DNA from: Acinetobacter harbinensis
GTDB taxonomy: Bacteria; Pseudomonadota; Gammaproteobacteria; Pseudomonadales; Moraxellaceae
Reading direction: 5' to 3'
Length of the DNA stretch: 64,000 bases
Assembly (NCBI RefSeq): GCF_000816495.1
Contig: NZ_JXBK01000001.1
Location: 129,174-193,173, forward strand
Part shown: piece after piece, positions 19,534-29,424 of the stretch
How the letters are laid out: the number at the start of each line of letters is the position of its first letter
Position numbering within the stretch: position 1 is the stretch's first letter
Notes under the pieces: model-generated
Told to the model about the DNA's origin: nothing
The model's database searches: none
The model's input: the letters and a program-made list of their open reading frames with translations, nothing else
Program-made: the position numbers and the translations under genes

Positions 19534-21711
19534 TTAATGATTTCTTGAAACGCTGTCATTAACAATTCGTGGTGTAACAAAAATCAACAGCTCACTTTTA
19601 TTATCTAACTTCACATCTTTACGGAATAAACGTCCAACATATGGCAAATCACCCAAGAAAGGTACTTTGGTTTGCGTATTATTGGTCATTTGCTCGAAGA
19701 TACCGCCCAAAACAACTGTTTCACCATTGTCGACCAAGACATTGGTATTAATCTCGTTTTTATTGATGGTAAATTGACCGGTCGGTGTTGGATTACCCAC
19801 AGAGTCATTTTTGATTTGCAGCATCATCTGAATTTTGCCGTCAGGGGTAATACTTGGCGTGACTTCTAGACTTAAAGTTGCATCAACAAACTCTGTAGTA
19901 GAAACGGCATTGGCACCACCACCTTCAGCGGACTGATACGGAATTTGCGTACCCGAAGCCACTTTGGCCGGTTGCTTATCCGCAGTCAGTACCTTCGGTG
20001 TAGAAATCACTTCACCATAACCATCGGCTTGCAGTGCAGAGAGTTCTAAATCAAGCATAAAGTCAGACAGACTGATCAGACCAAAAGCAATACGACTCGC
20101 GCCTTGTGCAGTGACCCCTAAATCGACATTGAGATTGTCCGGACGTTGAATGGTATATTTACCATCATCGGTAGGCTTTCTTAAGTCCCATAAGGTGGTA
20201 TCACTGCCGCCAACCAATAAACTATTATTTTTAGTGATCCCTTGCGATAACAGGCCCCATTTCACCCCCATTTGCTTACTAAACTCGGTCGAAGCACGAA
20301 CAATACGCGCCTCAATCATCACTTGTTTAACAGCAACATCGAGTAAATCAATCATCTTACGAATCTGATCAATTTTGATCGAGGTATCATTGACAATAAC
20401 TGTATTGGTGCGCGGATCAACTGAAATGGTCCCGCGCGGACTAAGTAAACTTCCAACGCTGTCACCGAGAGGATCAGAGCCTGAACCACTTGAATTACTA
20501 TTTGAACCGTTGGATGAGTTTTTGCCTTGGGTAATCAGCTTTTCAATATCGGTGGCTTTGGCATAACTCAGCTGAATATATTCAGTTTGTAAAGGTGCTA
20601 GTTTCACACTCTGTGCAATTGCTTTGGCTTCTTCTTCTTCAGCTTTAATCAACTCCGTAACCGGTGCAATCCAAATCACACTGCCATTGCGGCGCTTATC
20701 TAAATTCTTGGTTTTTAAGATAATATCTAAAGCTTGATCCCAAGGCACATCTTTTAAACGTAACGTAATATTACCTTGTACGCTATCGGCTGTGACCATA
20801 TTAATTTCAGTGAAATCTGCCAATAATTGCAGTACACGACGCACTTCAATATCTTGAAAATCTAAAGAAATCTTTTTACCAGTGTAGTGATTAGCCGCTT
20901 TCGGTTTTAACGGGTTTTTATCTTCAGGACGTTTTAAACTGATGGTTAATTTATTGTCCGTCTGATAAGCCATATATTCATAGCTACCCGAGGTCTGAAT
21001 GGTAATCACACCATTGCCATTTTCATTTTTAGCATCGATCACAGAGGCTGGCGTGGCAAAATCATTGACATTTAAACGACGGACCAAATGTGTCGGCACT
21101 TTATTACCTAAAGTGCGGATCACCACTTTGCTGCCTTGCTGTTGAACGTCAATTGGGGTATTGCTGCCCAATAGATCAACCACAATTTGGCCTTCGCCTT
21201 GATTGCCACGTTGGAACGCGATATTCGAAATACCTTGGTTTGCTCTTTGCGCTGCGACTGGCTTAACAGCTGACACATTGTCTGTGGCAGAATTAATTTT
21301 TAAAATAAAAGTATTGCCTTCAATACGCGTGGTAAAAGCGCCTGCATCGGCTAAATTCACGGTTAAACGTGAACGCTGCGCATCAGAAGTGACTTCCACT
21401 GAAGCGGCTTCTTTGGTGGCCACGGCAATATTGCTTTGTTTTAAATTTTGCTGTGCTTTATCAAAATCAAGAATCAAACGTGAGGGTTGTTCTAATTGAT
21501 AGGCCTGTGGCTGTGGTGGTAAACCATTGAACATGACACGAATTTCTGTGCCCTGACCGGCCACTTGCATCGGTACAATATTGGTGATACTGACTTGTGC
21601 ATTGGCCACTTGCATCACTGCAATAGCCACTGCCCCCATAGAAAATTGACGGAACAAATGGTTCATCGTATTGCCATCCCCAAATATAAAATCTTTAAAA
21701 CTGTTATTCAT
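19534..21711 (-). CDS. pilQ: Type IV pilus secretin PilQ
   Basis: A 725-residue outer-membrane secretin through which pili exit. The ATG at 21711 has AAGGA at 6 bp and is preferred to an in-frame start 33 bp upstream. A signal sequence lies near residues 20-40, then two AMIN domains for peptidoglycan binding (about 45-270), an N0 domain starting ISLDFQDIEVRRVLQLLADF, an N1 domain with a Ser/Asn/Gly-rich insert near 420, and the secretin core ending in VPFLGDLPYVGRLFR near 700. It is the last gene of pilMNOPQ. Confidence 0.96.
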   Translation of the reverse strand: MNNSFKDFIFGDGNTMNHLFRQFSMGAVAIAVMQVANAQVSITNIVPMQVAGQGTEIRVMFNGLPPQPQAYQLEQPSRLILDFDKAQQNLKQSNIAVATKEAASVEVTSDAQRSRLTVNLADAGAFTTRIEGNTFILKINSATDNVSAVKPVAAQRANQGISNIAFQRGNQGEGQIVVDLLGSNTPIDVQQQGSKVVIRTLGNKVPTHLVRRLNVNDFATPASVIDAKNENGNGVITIQTSGSYEYMAYQTDNKLTISLKRPEDKNPLKPKAANHYTGKKISLDFQDIEVRRVLQLLADFTEINMVTADSVQGNITLRLKDVPWDQALDIILKTKNLDKRRNGSVIWIAPVTELIKAEEEEAKAIAQSVKLAPLQTEYIQLSYAKATDIEKLITQGKNSSNGSNSNSSGSGSDPLGDSVGSLLSPRGTISVDPRTNTVIVNDTSIKIDQIRKMIDLLDVAVKQVMIEARIVRASTEFSKQMGVKWGLLSQGITKNNSLLVGGSDTTLWDLRKPTDDGKYTIQRPDNLNVDLGVTAQGASRIAFGLISLSDFMLDLELSALQADGYGEVISTPKVLTADKQPAKVASGTQIPYQSAEGGGANAVSTTEFVDATLSLEVTPSITPDGKIQMMLQIKNDSVGNPTPTGQFTINKNEINTNVLVDNGETVVLGGIFEQMTNNTQTKVPFLGDLPYVGRLFRKDVKLDNKSELLIFVTPRIVNDSVSRNH

Positions 21712-21727
21712 TTTTATTCCTTTAAAC

Positions 21728-22255
21728 TTAAGGTGCAGGCCCAAGCAATATGAGACTTCTTGGACGCTCTACGTAGCCTTCTCGCCCATCTGGAATAATT
21801 TCCAAAAGATCAATTTGTGTTGGTGTAATATTCACCACACGACCATGATTCACACCCAAGTAACTGCCGCGTTGTACGCGTTCAATTTCACCATCAGGCG
21901 TTTGAATGAGAGCGGTAATCCGGCCAGATTGACTGCGCAGACTTCCTTTCATATTTAAGGATTCAATCGCATAGCTTTCTAACGGTTGTGGCTGACGTGA
22001 TAAATTCGGATAGACGCGCTTACCGGCCATCACTTTTAACTCAGCTGCCAAAGAGCTTGGTAAAAATGGACTTTTCAGCTGATGAGCGGAATAGTTAAAT
22101 GTCGGCACAGGCAGGAACACTGGTGCCGGTTCAATCGGCAAAGGTGGCTGATTGCGAATATCAGCCATTTGCTCGTTCACCGCGTCAATACGCGAATCAC
22201 AGCCCACCAACAGCATGCCCAACAGTAGGCTTAAGGTAATTTTTTCTATTTTCAT
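21728..22255 (-). CDS. pilP: Type IV pilus lipoprotein PilP
   Basis: A 175-residue lipoprotein: hydrophobic signal then LVGCDS (lipobox Cys near residue 19), a Pro-rich linker, and a C-terminal beta domain with LESYAIESLNMKGSLRS, typical of PilP, that docks on PilQ and links it to PilN/PilO. Its start overlaps the pilO stop by 1 bp and pilQ follows after 16 bp. Confidence 0.95.
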   Translation of the reverse strand: MKIEKITLSLLLGMLLVGCDSRIDAVNEQMADIRNQPPLPIEPAPVFLPVPTFNYSAHQLKSPFLPSSLAAELKVMAGKRVYPNLSRQPQPLESYAIESLNMKGSLRSQSGRITALIQTPDGEIERVQRGSYLGVNHGRVVNITPTQIDLLEIIPDGREGYVERPRSLILLGPAP

Positions 22256-22989
22256 TACTTTGCCCCTCCAGCTGTTGCAGTATTTGCCGCAGTTGCTGCA
22301 TCAGTGGCTTGCTCATTGTCTGTATTACCAATATAGCGATAGGTTTTGGCTTTCACATTATAGGTAATTTGTGGAATATCGCTTTTCTTCTCAGTATTTT
22401 CCGTACCTGTAATCTCAAAGTCATGCAGGGTAACAATACGAGGAAGTGCCGCAATTCCGCTAACAAACGAACCAAAAGCATGGTAATCGCCGGTGGCTTC
22501 AATGGAAATAGGTTGCTCAATAAAGAATTCTTGTCTAATTTCATTCTCTAAACGAATGTTTTTAAACTTCAGTCCCGAGTTTACGCCACTGACGTTAATG
22601 TCTTCGACCAGACCGGGAATTTCAGTTTCTTTCGGCAACTGTTCCAACTGTTGATTAAAGTTGGCTTCCATTTCTTGTAACTGTGCTTGTAGTTGTTGCA
22701 AATTACGCAATTTCGAATCTTTTTCACGAAACTCATTGAGTAAATTCTGTTCTTGCGCTTGTGCATTTGAAATACTGTCTAACTGACCACGAATGACCAG
22801 AAAATAGCCCAATGCCCCAATCATCAGCATAATCATAATCCAGCAGGTAATCTTGACCGATAAAGGCCAGCTGCCGTAATTATTCATATCCAAAGTATTG
22901 AACTGCTGCAAGAAGCGATCCAAAGTCATCTTCTTTTTGGCAACTACCGCTTCATTTGGATTTACTTCATCAAATTCATCGAGACTCAT
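22255..22989 (-). CDS. pilO: Type IV pilus alignment protein PilO
   Basis: A 244-residue inner-membrane protein with one membrane helix (about 48-68), a coiled coil (about 75-125) and a ferredoxin-like periplasmic domain. PilO pairs with PilN and aligns the motor with the secretin. The C-terminus is Ala/Thr-rich. Overlaps with pilN (4 bp) and pilP (1 bp) show tight translational coupling. Confidence 0.95.
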   Translation of the reverse strand: MSLDEFDEVNPNEAVVAKKKMTLDRFLQQFNTLDMNNYGSWPLSVKITCWIMIMLMIGALGYFLVIRGQLDSISNAQAQEQNLLNEFREKDSKLRNLQQLQAQLQEMEANFNQQLEQLPKETEIPGLVEDINVSGVNSGLKFKNIRLENEIRQEFFIEQPISIEATGDYHAFGSFVSGIAALPRIVTLHDFEITGTENTEKKSDIPQITYNVKAKTYRYIGNTDNEQATDAATAANTATAGGAK

Positions 22990-23627
22990 TGTGCTGCCTC
23001 CGCTGTTGAAGTGGCTGGATTTTGAAGTGTAGTGCTGTCATTGGGTTGTGCGATTTGATCTAAATCAGCGGTCACCACAAATGAGCCATAACTTTCTTCA
23101 ACACGCGGCACAACCGACGTTGGCGTTTTGTCTTTTTTCTCTTCAACAGCTAAGAAAGAGTTCATAAACGCATTTCTGTACCATGCAGACGCTTCTAAAT
23201 TACGTAAAAATTCTGCCACGGTGTTTGGACTTTCAGCTTTACCTTCAATGGTAAATTTATCGCCCACACGGATGAATTTGGTAATATATAAGCTGCTTGG
23301 TGTAACCCGAGCCATTTCATCAATCAGACGCACGGCAATCGGTCTTTGTCCTTGTAAGCCTTGAATCAACTTCATGCGCTCAATAATGGCATTACGCTGA
23401 TTTTCCAAGCCTTCTAAAGATTTCAATTGCACATCTAAGTTTTGATTGGTACTGGTAATTAACTGATTGGCTTGCTCTTGATCTTCAAGTTTATGAGCAT
23501 AGTAAAACCAAGCCAATGCCACAGCCATAACCCCAATTAAGGCAGCAGCAATACACACCGCAATAAATTCTTTTTTTCGTTTCTCTCTAAGCTCATCGCG
23601 CCAAGGGAGTAGGTTAATTCTTGCCAT
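22986..23627 (-). CDS. pilN: Type IV pilus assembly protein PilN
   Basis: A 213-residue inner-membrane protein. The cytoplasmic start ARINLLPWRDELREKRKK carries the INLLPWR motif that binds PilM. A single membrane helix follows (about 23-44), then a coiled coil and periplasmic domain that pair with PilO. Its start shares 1 bp with the pilM stop. Confidence 0.96.
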   Translation of the reverse strand: MARINLLPWRDELREKRKKEFIAVCIAAALIGVMAVALAWFYYAHKLEDQEQANQLITSTNQNLDVQLKSLEGLENQRNAIIERMKLIQGLQGQRPIAVRLIDEMARVTPSSLYITKFIRVGDKFTIEGKAESPNTVAEFLRNLEASAWYRNAFMNSFLAVEEKKDKTPTSVVPRVEESYGSFVVTADLDQIAQPNDSTTLQNPATSTAEAAQ

Positions 23628-24688
23628 TAATCAAAACTCCTCATTGCCAAACCACATGCCACCATCAGTGATGAAGCATCGTTCTCAATCTTTTTAATAT
23701 CAATTTGTGGAGAAAAGCCCATCTGTAAAAATGGGTTGGCAACCGTCACGCGATACCCTAATTTTTGCTGCAAGAGTTTCGCAAGACCAGGAATATTGGC
23801 ATTACCACCGGCCAATAAAATATGATCGATTTCATTGAACTGTGAAGATGAAAAGAAGAACTGTAATGATCGAGCGGCTTGTTGAACCACTGCCTCTAAA
23901 TACGGTCCTAACACCTCAACATCATAATCGTCAGGCAGTGAACGACTTTTCTTGGCACGGCCAGCTTCTTCAAAAGACAAACCATAACGATTCTGAATCT
24001 CTTGGGTCAGCTGCTTACCGCCAAAAACTTGTTCGCGCGTATAAATAACTTTATTTTTTTGCATCACCGACAAGGTGGTCATAGTATGACCAATATCTAA
24101 AATTCCGACGGTATTTACGCCCATCGGTAAAGTATCTGCAAAAACTTGATACGCATTTTCTATGGAGAAACTTTCAACATCGGCAATTTTTGCTGTTAAA
24201 CCTGCAAGTTCAAGAACTTCTGCACGCGCTTCTACATTTTCAAGACGCGTGGCAACAAGCAAGACATTCACGCGATTTGGATTGGCCAAACGATCGGGTA
24301 AAACCTCAAAATCAAGACTGGCTTCATCTAAAGGAAAAGGAATATATTGCTCTGCATCCATACGGATTTGAACTTCTCGTTCATCATCCGACATATCAGC
24401 ATCCATCTCGATGGTTTTTGTAATCACCATAGATGTAGGAATGGCAAACGCTGCCGCTTTGGATTGGCTATTGGCAAGATTGAAGGCGCGCTCAAGTGCG
24501 TCACCCACAGCCTCTGGATTTAAGATATTTTTTTCAACCACGCTACCTTCAGCTAATGGCACTAGGGCATAGCTTTCAACCCAATATCTACCCCCACTTT
24601 TAACAGAAAGCTCTAGTAATTTAACAGAAGTAGAACTAATATCTACTCCAATTAACCCTTTATTTGGCTTACGATATAACCTGACCAC
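23627..24688 (-). CDS. pilM: Type IV pilus actin-like ATPase PilM
   Basis: A 353-residue cytoplasmic actin/FtsA-fold protein: GLIGVDISSTSVKLLEL at about 10-26, GILDIGHTMTTL near 193-204 and the nucleotide-binding ILLAGGNANIPGL near 293-305. PilM binds the PilN tail and forms the cytoplasmic ring of the pilus machine. It is the first gene of the operon and is transcribed divergently from mrcA across 165 bp. Confidence 0.96.
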   Translation of the reverse strand: MVRLYRKPNKGLIGVDISSTSVKLLELSVKSGGRYWVESYALVPLAEGSVVEKNILNPEAVGDALERAFNLANSQSKAAAFAIPTSMVITKTIEMDADMSDDEREVQIRMDAEQYIPFPLDEASLDFEVLPDRLANPNRVNVLLVATRLENVEARAEVLELAGLTAKIADVESFSIENAYQVFADTLPMGVNTVGILDIGHTMTTLSVMQKNKVIYTREQVFGGKQLTQEIQNRYGLSFEEAGRAKKSRSLPDDYDVEVLGPYLEAVVQQAARSLQFFFSSSQFNEIDHILLAGGNANIPGLAKLLQQKLGYRVTVANPFLQMGFSPQIDIKKIENDASSLMVACGLAMRSFD

Positions 24689-24853
24689 AATATAATTCCT
24701 ATTATTTTTTTATCCCCAATAAAAATAACCCACTAACGGTTGCCGATCTATAATTTTCTACAGATACATTAACGCATCTAACAATCTGTATTTGTAAACG
24801 CTATACTGATCGTCAATTAGTTTGCCATCAGCCCATATTAAAACTTACTTGTT

Positions 24854-27382
24854 ATGAAAAAGCTATCTTGTTCGGGCCGTGTTCATCCATTTTTTTTGAT
24901 CGTAATTATTGCCTTAGTCGCAATTCCGATGGGATTCTATGGCATGTATCTCTATATTGCCCCATCTTTACCTAAAATGACCACTTTGAAAAAGGCGCCA
25001 TTGCTTAAACCTTTACAGGTCTATAGCACGGATAATGAGCTGATTGCAGAGTATGGTGGAAAATTATCCGTTCCGGTGCAGTATGCCCAGATCCCTCCCG
25101 CGTTCATTTCTGCCTTTTTAGCGGCAGAGGATTCCGCTTTTTTTGAGCATAGTGGCATTAGCTTTAAAAGTTTAGGCCGAGCCGTCAGTGAAACCATTAC
25201 TGGATCGGATGTGCAAACCGGTGGTTCAACCATCACCATGCAGGTGGCAAAAAACTATTATTTAAGCCCAGAGCGCACGCTTAAACGCAAGCTGACTGAA
25301 ATTTTTCTAGCCCGCAAAATCGAGCAAAACTTAACCAAAGAAGAAATTTTAACGCTGTACGTGAATAAGATCTTTTTAGGCAAAAATGCCTACGGTATCG
25401 CTGCGGCAGCAAAAATTTATTATAACAAGAGTTTAGATCAGCTGAGCATTGCACAAATGGCAATGATTTCCGGTCTACCCAAAGCACCATCTAAATACAA
25501 TCCTGTGGCCAATCCGAGTCGTGCTTTAGAGCGTCGCAACTGGATTTTAGGGCGTATGTTGCAATTGGGTTATATCAACCAAAGCCAATATCAAACAGCC
25601 ATTGCTGAACCGATTAATCTGGATATGCCCGATCGTGGGATTAGCAATAAATTTCCATATGTTGGCGAAATGGTCCGTGCAGAATTGGTGGAAAAGTTTG
25701 GTGATCAAGCGGTAGATTCCGGTTATAAAGTCTATACCACCATCAATAGCCAACGCCAAGCCTATGCAGAACAAGCCGTGCAAGAAGGCTTAGAAGCGTA
25801 TGACCGTCGTCATGGATGGCGAGGTGCCGAAGCGCATGATAAACCATTAACCGAATTTAGCGCCTATGCCAACACCTATCCTGCTCAGGTGCTTAAGGTG
25901 AACAACACCTCTTTTGACGCCTTGATGCAAGATGGCTCAACGGTCACTGTGCCTTGGTCAAGTATGTCATGGGCTGCGCCTTATCGAAATGCCAATAGCG
26001 TTGGTGCTGCACCGAGTCGCGCCTCTCAGATTGTGAAAGTCAAAGATATTATTCGCTTGCGTCCCAATGAAGCCAAAGACTCATGGGCATTGATTCAAGT
26101 ACCCAAAGTACAAGGTCAGTTGATTGCCATTCAGCCCAATAATGGTGCTATTGAAGCCATTGTCGGTGGTTATAATTTTTATCAATCTAAATTTAATCGC
26201 TCACTACAAGGCTGGCGTCAACCCGGTTCAACCATCAAGCCCTTTGTCTATGCGTTGGCGCTTGAACGCGGCATGACCCCATATAGCATGGTCAATGACA
26301 GTCCGATTACAATTGGTAAATGGTCACCGAGAAACTCTGATGGGCGCTATTTGGGCATGATCCCCTTACGCCGCGCCTTATATCTATCGCGTAATACGGT
26401 ATCGGTACGTTTATTACAAACCGTCGGCATTGAGCGCACACGACAATTGTTTATGGATTTTGGTTTACAAGAAGATCAAATTCCGCGGAACTACACCATT
26501 GCACTGGGTACACCACAGGTATTGCCGATTCAAATGGCCACCGGTTATGCCACTTTTGCCAATGGCGGTTACCGAATTCAACCGCATTTTATTGATCGTA
26601 TTGAAGATGCCTATGGCAAGGTGATTTATCAAAGTAATCCGGAATATGCCTGCATTGCCTGTATTAATCAAAAAGAAGAAACAGAATCTGCTGAAGCGAC
26701 AACCCCAGATGATGAAGTGATTGACGTCACCAATCAAACCTTGGCTGAAGAAAAAGAGTTGGACCGCTTACAACTGGATGAATCAAAAAGCCAGTATCGC
26801 CAAGCACAACGTATTTTAAAATCAAGTTCAGCCTATGATATGGCCAATATTCTGCGTGATGTGATTCAGCATGGTACCGGACGTGCAGCACTTAAAATTG
26901 GTCGTGGCGATATCGGCGGCAAAACCGGTACCACCAATGATGCCAAAGATGCTTGGTTTGCCGGCTTTAATGGCAAATTGGTGACTGTGGCATCGGTTGG
27001 TTTTGACCAACCCACCACGCTGGGTCGCCGCGAATATGGTGGCGTCGCGGCCTTACCAATTTGGACCAACTTTATGGGCAATGCCTTAAAAGGTACGCCC
27101 GCGGCATGGGTGAATTTCGATAAAAATGCACGTGCACCAACCGATCGTACGCAGCCGATTGCCAATGATGAAGTGGTCCGAGAAGATCGCTCTTCGCCAC
27201 CCTTGGCGCGTCCATTGTTCCGCCCCGCCCCTGTTGTCGTGACGCGACCAGCAGAGCGTGACTTTGATGATCTCCCGGGAGAAGAAATACTGCTGCCCAC
27301 TGAAGCTGCGCCACCCAGTATGAAAAAAGCACCGGCTAAAAAGCCAGATGCTTTGGAAAATCTGATTGAGCAAATCCAGTAA
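24854..27382 (+). CDS. mrcA: Penicillin-binding protein 1A (bifunctional class A PBP)
   Basis: An 842-residue enzyme that polymerises and cross-links peptidoglycan. A membrane anchor (about 12-34) is followed by the glycosyltransferase domain with catalytic E92 in AAEDSAFFEHSG and TGGSTITMQVAKN, an OB-like insert (about 320-420), and the transpeptidase domain with S459-x-x-K462, SRN near 516 and K690-TG. The C-terminus is long, Pro-rich and probably disordered. Location next to pilM is conserved in many gammaproteobacteria (ponA-pilM). Confidence 0.96.
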   Translation: MKKLSCSGRVHPFFLIVIIALVAIPMGFYGMYLYIAPSLPKMTTLKKAPLLKPLQVYSTDNELIAEYGGKLSVPVQYAQIPPAFISAFLAAEDSAFFEHSGISFKSLGRAVSETITGSDVQTGGSTITMQVAKNYYLSPERTLKRKLTEIFLARKIEQNLTKEEILTLYVNKIFLGKNAYGIAAAAKIYYNKSLDQLSIAQMAMISGLPKAPSKYNPVANPSRALERRNWILGRMLQLGYINQSQYQTAIAEPINLDMPDRGISNKFPYVGEMVRAELVEKFGDQAVDSGYKVYTTINSQRQAYAEQAVQEGLEAYDRRHGWRGAEAHDKPLTEFSAYANTYPAQVLKVNNTSFDALMQDGSTVTVPWSSMSWAAPYRNANSVGAAPSRASQIVKVKDIIRLRPNEAKDSWALIQVPKVQGQLIAIQPNNGAIEAIVGGYNFYQSKFNRSLQGWRQPGSTIKPFVYALALERGMTPYSMVNDSPITIGKWSPRNSDGRYLGMIPLRRALYLSRNTVSVRLLQTVGIERTRQLFMDFGLQEDQIPRNYTIALGTPQVLPIQMATGYATFANGGYRIQPHFIDRIEDAYGKVIYQSNPEYACIACINQKEETESAEATTPDDEVIDVTNQTLAEEKELDRLQLDESKSQYRQAQRILKSSSAYDMANILRDVIQHGTGRAALKIGRGDIGGKTGTTNDAKDAWFAGFNGKLVTVASVGFDQPTTLGRREYGGVAALPIWTNFMGNALKGTPAAWVNFDKNARAPTDRTQPIANDEVVREDRSSPPLARPLFRPAPVVVTRPAERDFDDLPGEEILLPTEAAPPSMKKAPAKKPDALENLIEQIQ

Positions 27383-27450
27383 AATAAGCTCTGCCGGTCT
27401 TGAGGCTTTGTCCAATGGGGCATTCCTCAAGGCCGTGGCGAGGCTTATTT
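27383..27450. terminator. Bidirectional hairpin between mrcA and rlmA
   Basis: A long imperfect stem with AATAAGC/GCTTATT at its base and CTTGAGG/CCTCAAG near its top lies between the convergent genes mrcA and rlmA and overlaps the rlmA stop. A T-run follows on the plus strand. Confidence 0.65.
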
Positions 27451-28248
27451 CTTTTTAAACAAATAGAGCTGAAACTGGGCGTTTAATGATAAGTGCTCAT
27501 TTTGCTCTAACGCCTGACGACGTTCAGGCTTGGCCTTGTAAGCATAAGGGGTCATGGCAATTAGATGCTTTAAAGCTGTCTGTGACAGCGTTAAAGGCGC
27601 ATCCACAATCCACTGCTCTACTAGATCAAAGTTGCCTTGCAGTTGCTCAACAAATTTTTGTGGCTGATGCGGATTGACCTCTTCAAATAAGGCTTCACGT
27701 AGGGCATATAAATGTCCATTGGCCGGTGTCACCACCAGTAAATAGCCATGCGGTTTAAGCACACGTAATATTTCTTGCTCAGGAATTGGGCTAAATAGAC
27801 TACTACACAGATCGATACAGCCATCTAAAACCGGTAAAGTTGCGCCCGTACCCACCACCCAAACCACATTTTTATTTAATTTAGCCGCCACTTGAACGGC
27901 ATTTTTGGCAATATCCACCCCCACGCATTGCTGCACTTCCGCCTGCATGGCCGCAGTGTAATAACCTTCTCCACAGCCAATATCCAGTAGCGTTTCAATT
28001 TTTAAGGCACGAATTTTTTCAACCACAGCCTGTTGTAGCGGTGCATAAAAGCCCGCGCTTAAAAATGCACGACGCGCTTGCACAGATTCCGCGGTATCGC
28101 CCGGATTTTTACTGTGTTTATGCTGTACCACATGCAAGTTAACGTAGCCTTGTTTGGCCACATCATAACTATGATGATTCAGACAGCGCCATGTTTGATC
28201 TGTTAAAGATAAGGTCTGACGGCAGACAGGACACATCAACAAATTCAT
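27445..28248 (-). CDS. rlmA: 23S rRNA (guanine-N1)-methyltransferase RlmA
   Basis: A 267-residue enzyme from the ATG at 28248 (GAGAG at 6 bp). The longer frame from 28296 runs through the mraY terminator and is rejected; the ATG at 28251 is possible. The N-terminal zinc finger CPVCRQTL...CLNHHSYD and the SAM motif LLDIGCGEGYYT (about 83-94) match RlmA, which methylates a guanine in 23S helix 35. The PANGHLY segment near 180 is family-typical. An RlmA(II)-type specificity is not excluded. Confidence 0.9.
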   Translation of the reverse strand: MNLLMCPVCRQTLSLTDQTWRCLNHHSYDVAKQGYVNLHVVQHKHSKNPGDTAESVQARRAFLSAGFYAPLQQAVVEKIRALKIETLLDIGCGEGYYTAAMQAEVQQCVGVDIAKNAVQVAAKLNKNVVWVVGTGATLPVLDGCIDLCSSLFSPIPEQEILRVLKPHGYLLVVTPANGHLYALREALFEEVNPHQPQKFVEQLQGNFDLVEQWIVDAPLTLSQTALKHLIAMTPYAYKAKPERRQALEQNEHLSLNAQFQLYLFKKK

Positions 28249-28265
28249 CATTTTCTCTCGGACAT

Positions 28266-28292
28266 AAAAAAAGCCGGCCAATGCCGACTTTT
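28266..28292 (-). terminator. Terminator after mraY
   Basis: On the minus strand AAGTCGGC-ATTG-GCCGGCTT is followed by seven T residues, 14 bp after the mraY stop. It ends the division/cell-wall cluster transcript. Confidence 0.85.
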
Positions 28293-28305
28293 GCAATAGA
28301 TAGGC

Positions 28306-29424
28306 TTAACGCAATTTTAAGGTCATTAGCCCCAAAACCACCAGCATAATTGTAATAATCCAAAAACGAATCACCACTTGGGTTTCACGCCAGCCCTTTT
28401 TCTCATAATGATGATGCAAAGGCGCCATTAAAAAGACCCGTTTATTGCGCATACGCAGTGAACCGATTTGTAAAAAGACTGAAATCGCCTCGACCACAAA
28501 GACACCGCCCATAATGGCAAATACAATTTCTTGGCGCACCATCACGGCAATGGTTCCGAGCATTGCACCCAAGGATAACGCACCAACATCACCCATAAAC
28601 ACTTGTGCAGGATGGGCGTTGTACCATAAAAAGGCCAAGCCTGCGCCGATCATCGCCGCACAGATCACCACCAATTCTGATGAATATTTCACATAAGGCA
28701 GATGCAAGTAATTGGCAAAACGAAGATCACCGGCTAAATAGGCAAACACACCCAAACCGGCTGCCACCAACACGATCGGCATAATGGCCAAACCATCCAA
28801 ACCATCGGTTAAATTCACCGCATTGGATGCGCCATTAATCACCAGATACGTGAACAGAATAAAACCAATTCCCAGTGGAATGGCTGAAAAAGGGATACTG
28901 ATATTTTTAAAAAATGGGATCAGCAAATCCAGCATATTGGCGGTATGGATCGGATCGGCCTGTTGTTTGGCAATTATATACAGCGCAATACCGGCGCCCA
29001 AAGAGCCAACCGAGGTCCAAAAGAATTTCTTCTTGGCCGGTAAGCCGGCATTGTCTTTATAGCGCACTTTAATCCAGTCATCGGCCCAACCCACTGCACC
29101 AAAGATCACCATCACCGCCAGCACAATCCAGACATAAGGGTTGGATAAGTCCGCCCAAAGCAAGGTGGAAATCCCAATCGACAATAGAATCAGCACGCCG
29201 CCCATGGTCGGTGTGCCCATCTTTTTGGCATGTCCTTCGGGTGCAAAAGAACTCACCGCTTGACCATATTTCAGCGCTTGCAGTTTTCGAATCATCACGG
29301 GCCCAAGTACCAGCCCAATGGTCAGTGCGGTTAAAACACTCAATAGCGCACGTAACGTTAAATAACGAACCACCTGAAACGAGCTGTTATAGCCTGCCAG
29401 TTGTTCAAAGAGCCATAACAGCAT
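28306..29424 (-). CDS. mraY: Phospho-MurNAc-pentapeptide transferase MraY
   Basis: A 372-residue inner-membrane enzyme with about ten helices that joins UDP-MurNAc-pentapeptide to undecaprenyl phosphate, making lipid I. The conserved motifs [14 protein letters not shown] (about 112-125), [13 protein letters not shown] (about 203-215) and [14 protein letters not shown] (about 276-289) are all present, as is the HHHYEK loop near 337. It starts at the murF stop with 1 bp overlap. Normally murD and ftsW follow; here the cluster ends with a terminator. Confidence 0.98.
   Translation of the reverse strand: MLLWLFEQLAGYNSSFQVVRYLTLRALLSVLTALTIGLVLGPVMIRKLQALKYGQAVSSFAPEGHAKKMGTPTMGGVLILLSIGISTLLWADLSNPYVWIVLAVMVIFGAVGWADDWIKVRYKDNAGLPAKKKFFWTSVGSLGAGIALYIIAKQQADPIHTANMLDLLIPFFKNISIPFSAIPLGIGFILFTYLVINGASNAVNLTDGLDGLAIMPIVLVAAGLGVFAYLAGDLRFANYLHLPYVKYSSELVVICAAMIGAGLAFLWYNAHPAQVFMGDVGALSLGAMLGTIAVMVRQEIVFAIMGGVFVVEAISVFLQIGSLRMRNKRVFLMAPLHHHYEKKGWRETQVVIRFWIITIMLVVLGLMTLKLR

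Noticed and set aside
27072-27430. Several antisense open frames under the mrcA 3' end
   Set aside because: Shadow frames opposite the low-complexity C-terminal part of PBP1a, without ribosome sites.
28249-28296. N-terminal extension of RlmA
   Set aside because: The extra codons are the mraY terminator hairpin; the ribosome site favours 28248.
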